DNA of 51,449 bases from Chloroflexota bacterium. GTDB lineage: Bacteria; Chloroflexota; UBA6077; FW602-bin22. Below, one piece after another: positions 33,386 through 42,120 of the stretch. Where the stretch lies: NCBI GenBank assembly GCA_016875715.1, contig VGOZ01000014.1, positions 1 through 51,449 of the forward strand, given 5' to 3'. The stretch's first letter is position 1. Each line of letters starts with the position of its first letter. Made by a program: the position numbers and the translations under genes. The notes beneath the pieces are model-generated. The model had not been told where the DNA came from. It did no database searches and saw only the letters and a program-made list of their open reading frames with translations.

Positions 33386-34708
33386 CTACCCCTCCGATTT
33401 CGCGACGGGCCGCACAACCAGTTCCTGCCCGTGCACGGTGACGATGTCGACGAGCGCACCTGGTTCGAGGCGCACGCCATCGGCTCCTACCGCACACCAG
33501 ATCTCCCCTCCGCAATCGACGGTGCCAGTCGGATCGAGGCGACGGCGGACGATCGCGCGTGCCCCGAACGGGCCCCCGACCGCGAAAGTCGGCGGGCGAC
33601 GTGACGATCGGTACACCGCCGCCACGACCAGGGTGAAGAACGCGGTCGTGCTCAGGATCACTGTGGTAATCGCCTCTGGCGCAACCGCGATGCCCGCCGG
33701 CGCTCCCGCGAAGAGCAGGACCGATCCCAGAAGCAGGACGACGATCCCGGCCGCGGTGAGTCCGCCGTGCCCGGAAGTCACCAGAATGTCCGCGGCGAAG
33801 AGGGCGAAGGCGATCGCGATGAGCACAACGCCTGCCCAGTTGACCGGCAGGGTGCCGAGCGCGAAAAGCGCGAGGACGACCGCAACCAGTCCCGCAACGC
33901 CAGCGAACCATCCGCCGGGGTTCGCCAGTTCGTAGATCAGCCCGTACATACCGATCGTGAGCAGCAGGTAGGCGAGGTTCGGATCGCTGAGGACCTGCGC
34001 AATGCGTTCGAAGGGCGACATTTCGGTGCGAGCGACCGTGAGGCCGGCGGAGCGGAGCGTCAAAATCTCGCCATCGGCCAGAGTGACGACTCTGCCGTGG
34101 ACTTGACGGATGAGATCATCCAGGTCGGTTGCCACCAGGTCGATCACGCGCATCTCCAGCGCATCGCGTGCCGAGACGTTCACGCTCTCGCGGACCGCGC
34201 GCTCCACCCAGTCCGCGTTGCGGCTGCGCGTGACGGCGAGGGTGCGTGCGAACGCTGCGGCGTCGTTCTCCATCTTCGCCCCCAGCACCGCGTCGGTCAC
34301 ACCGCCGGCACCGAGCTGGACCGGGTGGGCCGATCCAATGTTGGTGTCCGGCGCCATCGTCGCCAGATGCGCGGCCTGGGTGATGAACAATCCCGCGGAG
34401 GAGGCCCGCGCTCCGCCTGGCGAGACGTAGACGATCACCGGCACCTGGCTGGCCAGAATACGCTGGACTATCCGGCGCGTGGAGTCGTCCAGTCCGCCTG
34501 GCGTGTCCAGCGTGATCACGACGAACGCGGCGTCGCCGCGCTCCGCGTCACCGATCGCTCTACCGACGTACTCGGCGACCGCGGGGGTGATCGGGCCACG
34601 CACATCCACCTGCGAAAACGATTCCCCGGCCGCGGAGCCGCGCAGGACGATCATTGCGAGCAGCGCCCCGCCGATCGCGACGGAGCGGAGGATCCGTGCG
34701 ATCGTCAT
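33386..34708 (-). CDS. nfeD: NfeD long form: ClpP-class membrane serine protease
   Basis: 440 aa. Signal or anchor segment (about 8-26), ClpP/crotonase-type protease domain with DTPGGLDDSTR, SPGGARASSAGLFI (nucleophile Ser) and the downstream GLITQA-like region with Lys at NDAAAFARTL, then four to five transmembrane helices (about 245-360), and a C-terminal OB-fold NfeD domain ending QELVVRPVA. In archaea, relatives cleave the slipin C-terminus. GGAG stands 4 nt before ATG 34708. 12 bp after hisS. Confidence 0.9.
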   Translation of the reverse strand: MTIARILRSVAIGGALLAMIVLRGSAAGESFSQVDVRGPITPAVAEYVGRAIGDAERGDAAFVVITLDTPGGLDDSTRRIVQRILASQVPVIVYVSPGGARASSAGLFITQAAHLATMAPDTNIGSAHPVQLGAGGVTDAVLGAKMENDAAAFARTLAVTRSRNADWVERAVRESVNVSARDALEMRVIDLVATDLDDLIRQVHGRVVTLADGEILTLRSAGLTVARTEMSPFERIAQVLSDPNLAYLLLTIGMYGLIYELANPGGWFAGVAGLVAVVLALFALGTLPVNWAGVVLIAIAFALFAADILVTSGHGGLTAAGIVVLLLGSVLLFAGAPAGIAVAPEAITTVILSTTAFFTLVVAAVYRSSRRPPTFAVGGPFGARAIVRRRLDPTGTVDCGGEIWCAVGADGVRLEPGALVDIVTVHGQELVVRPVAKSEG

Positions 34709-34720
34709 TGAGCTCCTGTT

Positions 34721-36034
34721 CTACAACTGCCCGCGAAGAAACTCGCCCGCGTCGGCCTCGCTCAGGGCAGTCTGCTCGCCGGACACCATATCCCGCACCA
34801 GCAGTTTCCCCTGCTCGATCTCATCCGGTCCCGCGATCACCGACCATCGTACCCCTCGACGGGCAGCATCGCGCAACTGGTTTGAAAGTCTTCCCCCGGC
34901 AATCGCCAGATCGCACGCGATTCCGGCGCGGCGGAGGTTGCCCGCCACCCGCAGCGACGTGGCGAGAGTCTCCTCCGAGAAGATGGTCATCTGGACTGGC
35001 GCGACCGGTCCTTGCATCCCCGCCGGAGCCAGGCCGAGCGCCTCGATCACGTCGATGATGCGGTCCAGTCCCAGAGCGCCGCCAGTTGCCGGTGTCGGTC
35101 GCCCGGTGAAGATGCCGATGAGATCGTCGTATCGCCCGCCGCCTACGAGCGAGCCGATCGCTGGTTCGACGACGGTGACTTCGTAGATGCAGCCGGTGTA
35201 GTAGTCGAGTCCGCGGACGAGCGTGGGGTCCACCTGCAGTCTGTCCGAGGCGATCCCCAGTCCGGCGAGTGCTGATACCAGGCGGCCGAGGCTAGCGATC
35301 GCCGCGGCGGCGTCCTCGCGACCGCCCAGGGTCCGGCCGAGCTCTGGCAGGATGATCGACGGGTCGCCCCGCGGGATTAGAAATCCGAACAGTCCGTCGA
35401 TTTCCGCGCCGGAGAAGCCCCGTTCCATTAGTTCGGCCCGAACCCCCGCAGTGCCGATCTTGTCAAGCTTGTCCAGGGCGCGGAAGAGGCCCAGCGCCCG
35501 GTTCGGCGCGATTCCGAGTCGGGCGACGATCGCCTGGAGCAAACGCCGGTCGTTGAGGCGGACGACGAATCCTGGCAGCCCCAGATCGACAAGGCATGCC
35601 ATCACGGTGAAGAGCACGTCGGCGTCGGCGAGTTCTCCCGGAACCCCAACGACGTCGATGTCGCACTGGGTGAACTCGCGGTATCTGCCGCGCTGGGGGC
35701 GCTCGGCACGCCACACCGGCGCGATGTGGTACCGCTTAAATGGACGAGAGAGATCGGGGTGTGATGCGACCACTCGGGCCAGGGGAACGGTCAGATCGTA
35801 CCGTAGACCGACTTCGCGCCCGCCGCGATCGGTGAAGGCGTAGATCAGTTTGTCCGCCTCCTCGCCGTACTTGCCCTTCAGCGTCTCTGCGTATTCGAGC
35901 GCGGGAGTCTCCACTGGTTCGAAGCCGGACCTCTCGAAGTTCTCCCGGATGCGGGAGATGATCCAGGCGCGCAGCCGGCTTCGCCCGGGCAGCCAGTCAC
36001 GCATTCCCTGGAGCGTCTGAACGGGGTTCGCCAT
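34721..36034 (-). CDS. hisS: Histidyl-tRNA synthetase
   Basis: 437 aa class II synthetase. Motif 2 region YHIAPVWRAERPQRGRYREFTQCDID, histidine-binding blocks LRYDLTVPLAR and VRGLDYYTGCIYEV, motif 3 GGALGLDRII, and an anticodon-binding C-terminal domain. ATG 36034 has GGAGG 8 nt upstream. The 5' leader holds a His-rich leader peptide and an intrinsic terminator, so expression is probably controlled by attenuation on charged tRNA-His. Confidence 0.95.
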   Translation of the reverse strand: MANPVQTLQGMRDWLPGRSRLRAWIISRIRENFERSGFEPVETPALEYAETLKGKYGEEADKLIYAFTDRGGREVGLRYDLTVPLARVVASHPDLSRPFKRYHIAPVWRAERPQRGRYREFTQCDIDVVGVPGELADADVLFTVMACLVDLGLPGFVVRLNDRRLLQAIVARLGIAPNRALGLFRALDKLDKIGTAGVRAELMERGFSGAEIDGLFGFLIPRGDPSIILPELGRTLGGREDAAAAIASLGRLVSALAGLGIASDRLQVDPTLVRGLDYYTGCIYEVTVVEPAIGSLVGGGRYDDLIGIFTGRPTPATGGALGLDRIIDVIEALGLAPAGMQGPVAPVQMTIFSEETLATSLRVAGNLRRAGIACDLAIAGGRLSNQLRDAARRGVRWSVIAGPDEIEQGKLLVRDMVSGEQTALSEADAGEFLRGQL

Positions 36035-36067
36035 TGCTGCCTCCTGCGCCGCCGGAAAATCCTCGGG

Positions 36068-36098
36068 ACAAACAAAAACGGGGCGGCCGAGCCGCCCC
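36068..36098 (-). terminator. Attenuator terminator in the hisS leader
   Basis: GGGGCGGC-TCG-GCCGCCCC (36080-36098) followed on the minus strand by GTTTTTGTTTGT: a textbook intrinsic terminator 33 bp before hisS. Its upstream arm GCGGCT can instead pair with AGCCGC just after the leader-peptide stop, a candidate antiterminator. Confidence 0.85.
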
Positions 36099-36121
36099 TG
36101 GGATCGTTGCGCAGAGCGCGG

Positions 36122-36169
36122 CTAGCTGTCCGGTACGTCGTGGTGATGATGCAGGGTGCGCTCGAACAT
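36122..36169 (-). CDS. His-rich leader peptide of hisS
   Basis: 15 codons: MFERTLHHHHDVPDS, with four successive His codons (CAT CAT CAC CAC). Stalling there when charged tRNA-His is scarce should favour the antiterminator and let transcription reach hisS. The ATG lies 7 nt after TATACT, so the leader peptide probably begins at the 5' end of the RNA. Too short for routine gene calling. Confidence 0.85.
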   Translation of the reverse strand: MFERTLHHHHDVPDS

Positions 36170-36176
36170 CGACGCG

Positions 36177-36182
36177 AGTATA
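36177..36182 (-). promoter_or_regulatory. hisS leader -10 element (leaderless type)
   Basis: TATACT on the minus strand, 7 nt before the leader-peptide ATG. Confidence 0.65.
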
Positions 36183-36196
36183 GAGCGGTGCCCTGC

Positions 36197-36202
36197 TACG
36201 AT
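36197..36202 (+). promoter_or_regulatory. hisD -10 element (leaderless type)
   Basis: TACGAT, 8 nt before GTG 36211. Only 14 bp separate it from the opposing hisS -10, so the two promoters share DNA and could interfere or be co-regulated. Confidence 0.5.
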
Positions 36203-36210
36203 GCCGGCGG

Positions 36211-37563
36211 GTGAAGATGCGGATCATCGCCGACCTCGATGTCGCACGATCGACCATCCTACGGCGCGGCGGGCAACCCGAGGACTCGGAGGGAGGCCAG
36301 GCTGCGCGGGAGGCGAACCGGCGCGTCTGGCGCGAACCGCTCACCATCGCCGAGGTGGTCGACCGCATCCTGCGGGATGTCGCGTCCGAGGGCGACACTG
36401 CGCTCCGCCGGATCGCCGCGCGAGTCGATGGGTTTCAGGCCGAAGAGTTCGCTGTCCCCGTCGATATCGTGGGTGCCGCGAGGGCGGCGGTTCCCCGGAA
36501 GACCGTACACGCCCTCGAGCTGGCGGCGGAGAGGATCCGCTGGTTTCACGAGCGACATGTGCCGCGTGGCTGGGAGATCCGCGATGAGACGGGCGTCTAC
36601 GGCCAGGTCGTCACGCCGATCGAGCGTGTCGGACTTCTCGTGCCGGGAGGGCGCGCGACCTATCCGTCGACGGTGCTGATGCTCGCCATCCCCGCCCGCG
36701 TGTGCGGATGTCGTGAGGTGGTGGTGTGCTCGCCGCCGGGGCCAGAGGGTCGTCCGTCACCGGTCATTCTCGCCGCCGCGGCGATCGCGGGTGTCGATCG
36801 CGTATTCGCGCTGGGTGGCGCCCAGGCCGTGGCGGCCCTGGCGTATGGCACCGCATCGGTTCCTCGGGTCGACAAGATTCTCGGGCCTGGGAACGCCTAC
36901 GTCGCGGAGGCGAAGCGTCGGGTGTTCGGCACGGTCGGCATCGATCAGATCGCCGGGCCGACCGAGACGCTGATCATCGCGGATGATTCCCCCGACCCGT
37001 CGATCGTCGCGGCGGACGTGCTCGCTCAGGCCGAACACGATCCCATGGCGGCGGCCATCGTCATCGCCCTCGGCGAGAATGCCGCGGCCGCCATCGCCGC
37101 CGCCATCGCCACTGCCATCGAAAGCGCACCGCGTCGATCCATCCTGGAAGCCTCGCTGGCGCACAACGGTGGGGTCATCGTCGCTCCGTCGATCGACGTG
37201 GCGATGGATCTGGCGAACGCGTACGCGCCGGAGCATCTCGCTCTGCTCGTCCGCGATCCTTGGAGGTACGTTCCTCTCGTCCGTCACGCGGGTGGCGTGT
37301 TCGTTGGCGAACCATCCATCGAGGCAATCGGAGACTACGTCGCGGGGCCGAGCCACGTGATGCCGACGGGAGGCACGGCCCGCTTCTCCTCGCCCATCAC
37401 CTGCCACGATTTCGTGAAGATCACGAGCCTGTTTGCGATCGCGGAGACGGGCGTGGCGCGGTTGGGACCGGCGGCGGCCGATCTCGCTCGGGCCGAGGGT
37501 CTCGAGAACCATGCACGCGCGATCGAGGCGCGCGACAGGGAGAAGGAGCATGTCGGTGTCTAG
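36211..37563 (+). CDS. hisD: Histidinol dehydrogenase
   Basis: 450 aa. Oxidises histidinol to histidine in two NAD-dependent steps with Zn. Blocks: [63 protein letters not shown], and the Zn/substrate region [21 protein letters not shown] 36211 follows a -10 by 8 nt; ATG 36217 is an alternative. A short Ala/Ile repeat ([13 protein letters not shown]) sits near residue 290. Confidence 0.95.
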   Translation: MKMRIIADLDVARSTILRRGGQPEDSEGGQAAREANRRVWREPLTIAEVVDRILRDVASEGDTALRRIAARVDGFQAEEFAVPVDIVGAARAAVPRKTVHALELAAERIRWFHERHVPRGWEIRDETGVYGQVVTPIERVGLLVPGGRATYPSTVLMLAIPARVCGCREVVVCSPPGPEGRPSPVILAAAAIAGVDRVFALGGAQAVAALAYGTASVPRVDKILGPGNAYVAEAKRRVFGTVGIDQIAGPTETLIIADDSPDPSIVAADVLAQAEHDPMAAAIVIALGENAAAAIAAAIATAIESAPRRSILEASLAHNGGVIVAPSIDVAMDLANAYAPEHLALLVRDPWRYVPLVRHAGGVFVGEPSIEAIGDYVAGPSHVMPTGGTARFSSPITCHDFVKITSLFAIAETGVARLGPAAADLARAEGLENHARAIEARDREKEHVGV

Positions 37564-38152
37564 CGGGCGGAGCGCGACGGTCGAGCGTGCAACCCGGGAA
37601 ACCACGGTACGGGTCGAGGTCACCATCGACGGTTCGGGGAAGGTCCGCGCCGAGACCGGAATCCCGTTCTTCGACCACATGCTGGATGCGCTGGGTCGTC
37701 ACGGTCTTTTCGACTTCGACATCCGCTGCCAGGGCGATCTCGCGGTTGAGGCGCATCACACGATCGAAGACGTCGCGATCTCTCTTGGTCGCGCCTTCGA
37801 TCGTGCGCTGGGTGAACGGCGCGGCATCGTTCGGATGGCCCACGCCTACGCACCGCTCGACGAAGCCCTCGCGCTGGTCGTCGTCGACTGCGGTGGTCGA
37901 GGCTATCCTGTGCTCGACACGGGCCTCAGCGGCGCGGTCGTCGGCGGCGTCGACGCCGACATGTTCCGCCACTTCTTCGAGTCATTCGCCATCGAAGCGC
38001 GCATGAACATCCATGCCCGCGCGCTCGCCGGAGCGAACGTACACCACCGCGTCGAAGCGCTCTTCAAGGCGCTCGCGCGGGCGCTCGATGGTGCGACCCG
38101 CCTTGACCCTCGCCTGGGCGATGCCGTCCCCTCCACGAAGGGAGCGCTGTAG
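37550..38152 (+). CDS. hisB: Imidazoleglycerol-phosphate dehydratase
   Basis: 200 aa, monofunctional (no phosphatase domain). Mn-binding His blocks: [39 protein letters not shown] and [19 protein letters not shown] 37550 overlaps the hisD 3' end by 14 bp and has AAGGAG just upstream. No other his gene follows; the operon here is only hisD-hisB and ends convergent with purS. Confidence 0.95.
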   Translation: MSVSSGRSATVERATRETTVRVEVTIDGSGKVRAETGIPFFDHMLDALGRHGLFDFDIRCQGDLAVEAHHTIEDVAISLGRAFDRALGERRGIVRMAHAYAPLDEALALVVVDCGGRGYPVLDTGLSGAVVGGVDADMFRHFFESFAIEARMNIHARALAGANVHHRVEALFKALARALDGATRLDPRLGDAVPSTKGAL

Positions 38153-38153
38153 G

Positions 38154-38167
38154 TCGGAGGCCTCCGA
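38154..38167. terminator. 14-bp palindrome between hisB and purS
   Basis: TCGGAGG/CCTCCGA, a perfect palindrome filling most of the 19-bp gap between the convergent hisB and purS stops. It may work as a weak bidirectional terminator. Confidence 0.35.
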
Positions 38168-38171
38168 ATGG

Positions 38172-38429
38172 TCAGCCCGCCGCCACTTCGACGTCCACCT
38201 GGAACTGCTCGACCACCGGGTTCGCGAGTAGTCCGCGGCACATCGATTCAGCCGCCTCACGCGCGGCCGCGGCGTCGGGAGCATCGAGATCCACTTCCAG
38301 GAACTTGCCCATCCGGACGCGCGTAACCGCATTGAAGCCGAGTTGATGCAGTCCCCCCTGGATCGCCAGTCCCTGGGGATCGTTCACCGTCGGCTTCAGC
38401 GAGACATAGATGCGGGCGTGCCACTTCAC
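38172..38429 (-). CDS. purS: Phosphoribosylformylglycinamidine synthase subunit PurS
   Basis: 85 aa small subunit that bridges PurL and PurQ. Pattern ARIYVSLKPTVNDPQGLAIQGGLHQLGF, then VRMGKFLEVDLDA and MCRGLLANPVVEQF. GTG 38429 overlaps the purC stop (GTGA). purQ and purL are not in the window, although in many genomes they follow purS directly. Confidence 0.92.
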   Translation of the reverse strand: MKWHARIYVSLKPTVNDPQGLAIQGGLHQLGFNAVTRVRMGKFLEVDLDAPDAAAAREAAESMCRGLLANPVVEQFQVDVEVAAG

Positions 38430-39301
38430 GTGATCAACTCCCTGTCGGTGATGCGCCGGAATGCCTCACGGTAGCGATGCATCGTCCCAACGACGATCGC
38501 ATCGGGCATCTCCGGCGCCGGAGGTCTCTTGTTCCAACTGATGGATTCCAGATAGTCGCGCACGAACTGCTTGTCGAAACTCGCCTGAGGTCCGCCCGGG
38601 GCATAGGTCGTCGCATCCCAGAAGCGCGAAGAGTCCGGAGTCAGCATCTCGTCGATGACGACGAGGCGATCGTCGATGAAGCCGAACTCGAACTTCGTGT
38701 CGGCCAGAAGGATCCCCCTCGCCCGGGCATGGTCCCGGGCAAACGTGTAGAGGGTGAGGGAGAGGTGCTCCAGTTCTCTCGCCAGTTCGGTCCCCACGAT
38801 GTGTACAAATTGGCTCCGGGTCAATGGTTCATCGTGACCGGCATCGGATTTTGTCGTGTGGGTGAAGAGGGGCGTGGCGAGCGCGTCGCTCTCGCGCAGA
38901 TCGGGTTCCGCGGGCGCACCGAAGATGGCACCGTTTCGCCGATAGTCGGCCCACGCGGAGCCGGCGAGGTAGCCGCGTGCGACACACTCAACGTCGATGC
39001 GCCGCGCGCGACGAACGAGCATCACGCGCCCGCGGAGGGCGTCGTCCCGCCGAACCTCGGGCGGCATCTGGGTAAAGTCCGCCGAGATCAGGTGGTTCGG
39101 ACAGAGTGAACGGGTAGCGTCGAACCAGAAGGCGCTCAACTGCGTGAGGACTGCGCCCTTCCCCGGGAACGGGGTGGGCAGGATGACATCGAACGCCGAT
39201 AGGCGGTCGGACGCGACCATCAGCAGGCTGTCGCCAAGGTCGTAGATGTCGCGGACCTTGCCACGTCGAAATAGCGGCAGGCCGATCTCGGTGGTCGTCA
39301 T
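38426..39301 (-). CDS. purC: SAICAR synthetase
   Basis: 291 aa. Joins CAIR with aspartate in purine synthesis. Blocks: FRRGKVRDIYDLGDSLLMVASDRLSAFDV, VRRARRIDVECVARGYLAGSAW, LADTKFEFGF, IDEMLTPDSSRFW and FDKQFVRDYLES. I chose ATG 39301 because it overlaps the purD stop (ATGA); upstream in-frame sequence lies in purD. Confidence 0.95.
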   Translation of the reverse strand: MTTTEIGLPLFRRGKVRDIYDLGDSLLMVASDRLSAFDVILPTPFPGKGAVLTQLSAFWFDATRSLCPNHLISADFTQMPPEVRRDDALRGRVMLVRRARRIDVECVARGYLAGSAWADYRRNGAIFGAPAEPDLRESDALATPLFTHTTKSDAGHDEPLTRSQFVHIVGTELARELEHLSLTLYTFARDHARARGILLADTKFEFGFIDDRLVVIDEMLTPDSSRFWDATTYAPGGPQASFDKQFVRDYLESISWNKRPPAPEMPDAIVVGTMHRYREAFRRITDRELIT

Positions 39302-40569
39302 CGCTGACCGATATCCCTGCGGAACTGCATTCCGGCGAATCCCACGGCGGCGACGCCTGCGTACGCGCGATCGCGAGCTGCCGCCAGATCGGTTCCCAGG
39401 CCGGTGACGCCCAGCACCCGGCCACCGCCGGTGGCCAGCCCGTCCCCTGCCGCGCGCGTACCCGCGTGAAAATGGAGGAGCGAAGGTCTGTCGGTCAGGT
39501 CCCCGGAGATCGGGATTCCGCTCTGAGCGCTTTCGGGATAACCTGCCGACGCGAGCACAACGCAGCACGCGGCTCCGTCGCTCAGCGGCAATACCGGGGA
39601 CACGCGCGCGAGATTCCCATCGGTCGCGACACCCATCAGTTCGAGGAGATCACCATCCAGGCGCGGTAAAATGACCTGCGCCTCCGGGTCCCCCAGGCGG
39701 GCGTTGATCTCGAAGACCTTCACCCCGGACGGGGTCACGAAGACTCCCGGGTAGAGAAAGCCGCGAAATGGGCGGCCGATACGAGCCATCGCCCGGACCA
39801 GCGGCGCCACAACGCGCAGTTCTATCTCCCGCTCCGACGCGGGCGCGAGCCCGGCGGGGGGAGAGTGCGTTCCCATGCCACCGGTATTCGGGCCCCTGTC
39901 CCCGTCGCACAGGGCCTTATGGTCGCACGCATATGGAAGCATCCGGTAGGTGGAACCATCGCAGATTGCGCTCACGGACACCTCGAACCCGCTCAGCATC
40001 TCCTCAATGACGATCACGGCGCCGGCGGCGCCGAAGGCCCTCCCGCGCATCGCGCGATCGATGGCCGCGTGCGCCTCCATCTGTGTGCGGCAGACGGTCG
40101 TGCCCTTGCCGGCGGCCAGACCATCGGCCTTCACCACCAGGCCGGGAGGACGGGAATCGACATAACGATGAGCCGCCGACTGATCGTCGAATGAGCCGGA
40201 GTCCGGCACAGGAACGTCGGCCTCGATGCAGAGTCGCCGCGCCCAACTCTTGCTCCACTCGATCTGCGCTGCCGCTCGCGTCGGACCGAAAACACGGACT
40301 CCTCGGGCCTCGAGTTCGTCCACAATGCCCAGGGCGAGCGGATCGTCCGGCCCGACGACGACGAGATCGATCCGGCGCTCGTCCGCCCAGTCTGCGATGC
40401 GCCCAACCTCGCGGGCGGGGATGTCGACGATCTCAGCGAGTGGCGCCATGCCCGGGTTGCCCGGCGCTGCGTACAGAGCGCCGCAGCGCGGACTCTGCCG
40501 GATCTTCCAGCACAGCGCGTGCTCGCGGCCGCCCGAACCGACTACGAGGACCCGCAGGCCTACTCCCAT
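39298..40569 (-). CDS. purD: Phosphoribosylamine--glycine ligase
   Basis: 423 aa ATP-grasp enzyme making [65 protein letters not shown] and [22 protein letters not shown] 40569 overlaps the guaA 3' end by 10 bp. Confidence 0.95.
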   Translation of the reverse strand: MGVGLRVLVVGSGGREHALCWKIRQSPRCGALYAAPGNPGMAPLAEIVDIPAREVGRIADWADERRIDLVVVGPDDPLALGIVDELEARGVRVFGPTRAAAQIEWSKSWARRLCIEADVPVPDSGSFDDQSAAHRYVDSRPPGLVVKADGLAAGKGTTVCRTQMEAHAAIDRAMRGRAFGAAGAVIVIEEMLSGFEVSVSAICDGSTYRMLPYACDHKALCDGDRGPNTGGMGTHSPPAGLAPASEREIELRVVAPLVRAMARIGRPFRGFLYPGVFVTPSGVKVFEINARLGDPEAQVILPRLDGDLLELMGVATDGNLARVSPVLPLSDGAACCVVLASAGYPESAQSGIPISGDLTDRPSLLHFHAGTRAAGDGLATGGGRVLGVTGLGTDLAAARDRAYAGVAAVGFAGMQFRRDIGQR

Positions 40570-42101
40570 TCGATCGTGGCCGGCGGTTTCGACGAGATGT
40601 CGTACACGACGCGCGTGACCCCTTGCACCTCGTTGACGACGCGACTCGCCATCCTCGCGAGCAGGTCGTGCGGCAAACGGGCCCAGTCCGCTGTCATGAA
40701 GTCATCGGTGGTCACAGCCCGGATGGCGAGCACATTGCCATAGGTGCGCCCGTCTCCCATCACTCCTACCGTGCGGATTGGCGTCAAGACTGCGAGCGCC
40801 TGGGAACACTGTCGGTACCAACCACTGGCACGCAACTCCTCCGTCACGATGGCGTCCGCCGTGCGAAGCGTCTCCAGGCGGTCCGGCGTGACCTCACCGA
40901 TGATGCGGATCGCCAGACCTGGGCCCGGGAAAGGGTGACGCCAGACGATCTCCTCTGGTATGCCGAGCGCCTCGCCGACTCTGCGTACCTCATCCTTGAA
41001 CAGATCCCGCAGCGGTTCGATGATGTCGAACTCCATGTGGTCCGGGAGTCCGCCGACGTTGTGATGCGTCTTGATCGTCTGCGCGTGCCCGGAACCGGCG
41101 CTCTCGATGACATCGGGATAGAGTGTGCCCTGCACCAGGTAGTCGTACTGTCCGCGCGTGGCGGAAAGCCGGGATGCCTCGTGCTCGAACACCCGGACGA
41201 ACTCGTGCCCGATCCGGCGCCGCTTCTCCTCCGGATCGATCACGCCCCGAAGGCGGTCGAGGAACCGCTCGCTCGCGTCAGCGATCACCAGATCGACCTT
41301 CCGGGAGGCGGCGAACGCCGCGCGAACCTCGTCGACCTCACCGCGTCGCATCAGTCCGTGGTCGACCAGCACGCAGGTGAGACGGTCTCCGATCGCGCGG
41401 TGAGTCAGACTCGCGGCCACCGCGGAATCGACGCCGCCAGACAGGCCGCAGATCGCTCGCCCCGCACCGACCTGTTCGCGTATCCGCGCCACCGCGCCAT
41501 CGATCACGTGCTCGATCGTCCAATCGCCAGCGGCACCCGCAAAAAAAAACAGGAAATTGCGCAGGATGTGACCGCCATCGGGCGTGTGCACGACCTCGGG
41601 ATGGAACTGCAGCCCGAAGATGTTGCCGCGACCGATTGCCGCGGGCACGCCGTTCTCGCTGCGTGCCAGCACGGAGAATCCTGGCGGGATCTCTGCGATG
41701 TGATCGCCGTGGCTCATCCAGACGGGCAGACGCCGGGGTAGTCCTGCTGTAAGGGGGTTCTCCGTGGTGAGTTCAATCGCCGCCTGCCCGTATTCGCGGC
41801 GTGAGCCCGCGCCCATCCGCCCCCCGAGCTGGTGGGCGAGGAGATGCATGCCGTAGCAGATCGCCAGGATCGGCTTTCCTGACTCGAGGACCGCGCGCGG
41901 CGCGACTGGTGCTCCCGGCTCGTAGACACTGTTCGGACCGCCCGAGAGGACGTAGGCGATCGTCGCCGGGCCCGCGCACTCGGCTGCTCGCTCCGGCGCA
42001 AGGATCTCCGTAAAGACGCCGCACTCACGTACCCGTCGCGCGATGAGTTGGGTGTACTGTGACCCGAAGTCGAGGATCGCGACGACCTGCCGTGGGCTCA
42101 C
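40560..42101 (-). CDS. guaA: GMP synthase (glutamine-hydrolysing)
   Basis: 513 aa. Class I glutaminase domain: [28 protein letters not shown], nucleophile Cys in [16 protein letters not shown], and [17 protein letters not shown]-pyrophosphatase domain: [15 protein letters not shown]; dimer domain ending PPATIEWE. The linker holds a run of nine T (41541-41549) coding Phe-Phe-Phe, unusual in GC-rich coding DNA. GTG 42101 lies 19 bp after the NYN gene. Confidence 0.95.
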   Translation of the reverse strand: MSPRQVVAILDFGSQYTQLIARRVRECGVFTEILAPERAAECAGPATIAYVLSGGPNSVYEPGAPVAPRAVLESGKPILAICYGMHLLAHQLGGRMGAGSRREYGQAAIELTTENPLTAGLPRRLPVWMSHGDHIAEIPPGFSVLARSENGVPAAIGRGNIFGLQFHPEVVHTPDGGHILRNFLFFFAGAAGDWTIEHVIDGAVARIREQVGAGRAICGLSGGVDSAVAASLTHRAIGDRLTCVLVDHGLMRRGEVDEVRAAFAASRKVDLVIADASERFLDRLRGVIDPEEKRRRIGHEFVRVFEHEASRLSATRGQYDYLVQGTLYPDVIESAGSGHAQTIKTHHNVGGLPDHMEFDIIEPLRDLFKDEVRRVGEALGIPEEIVWRHPFPGPGLAIRIIGEVTPDRLETLRTADAIVTEELRASGWYRQCSQALAVLTPIRTVGVMGDGRTYGNVLAIRAVTTDDFMTADWARLPHDLLARMASRVVNEVQGVTRVVYDISSKPPATIEWE

Positions 42102-42120
42102 AGCGAGTGACGCTAGCAGG

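Noticed and set aside
37060-37130. GCC/ATC-rich stretch in hisD as a microsatellite
   Set aside because: Encodes an Ala/Ile-rich helix in frame; the repeat is imperfect and probably reflects codon bias.
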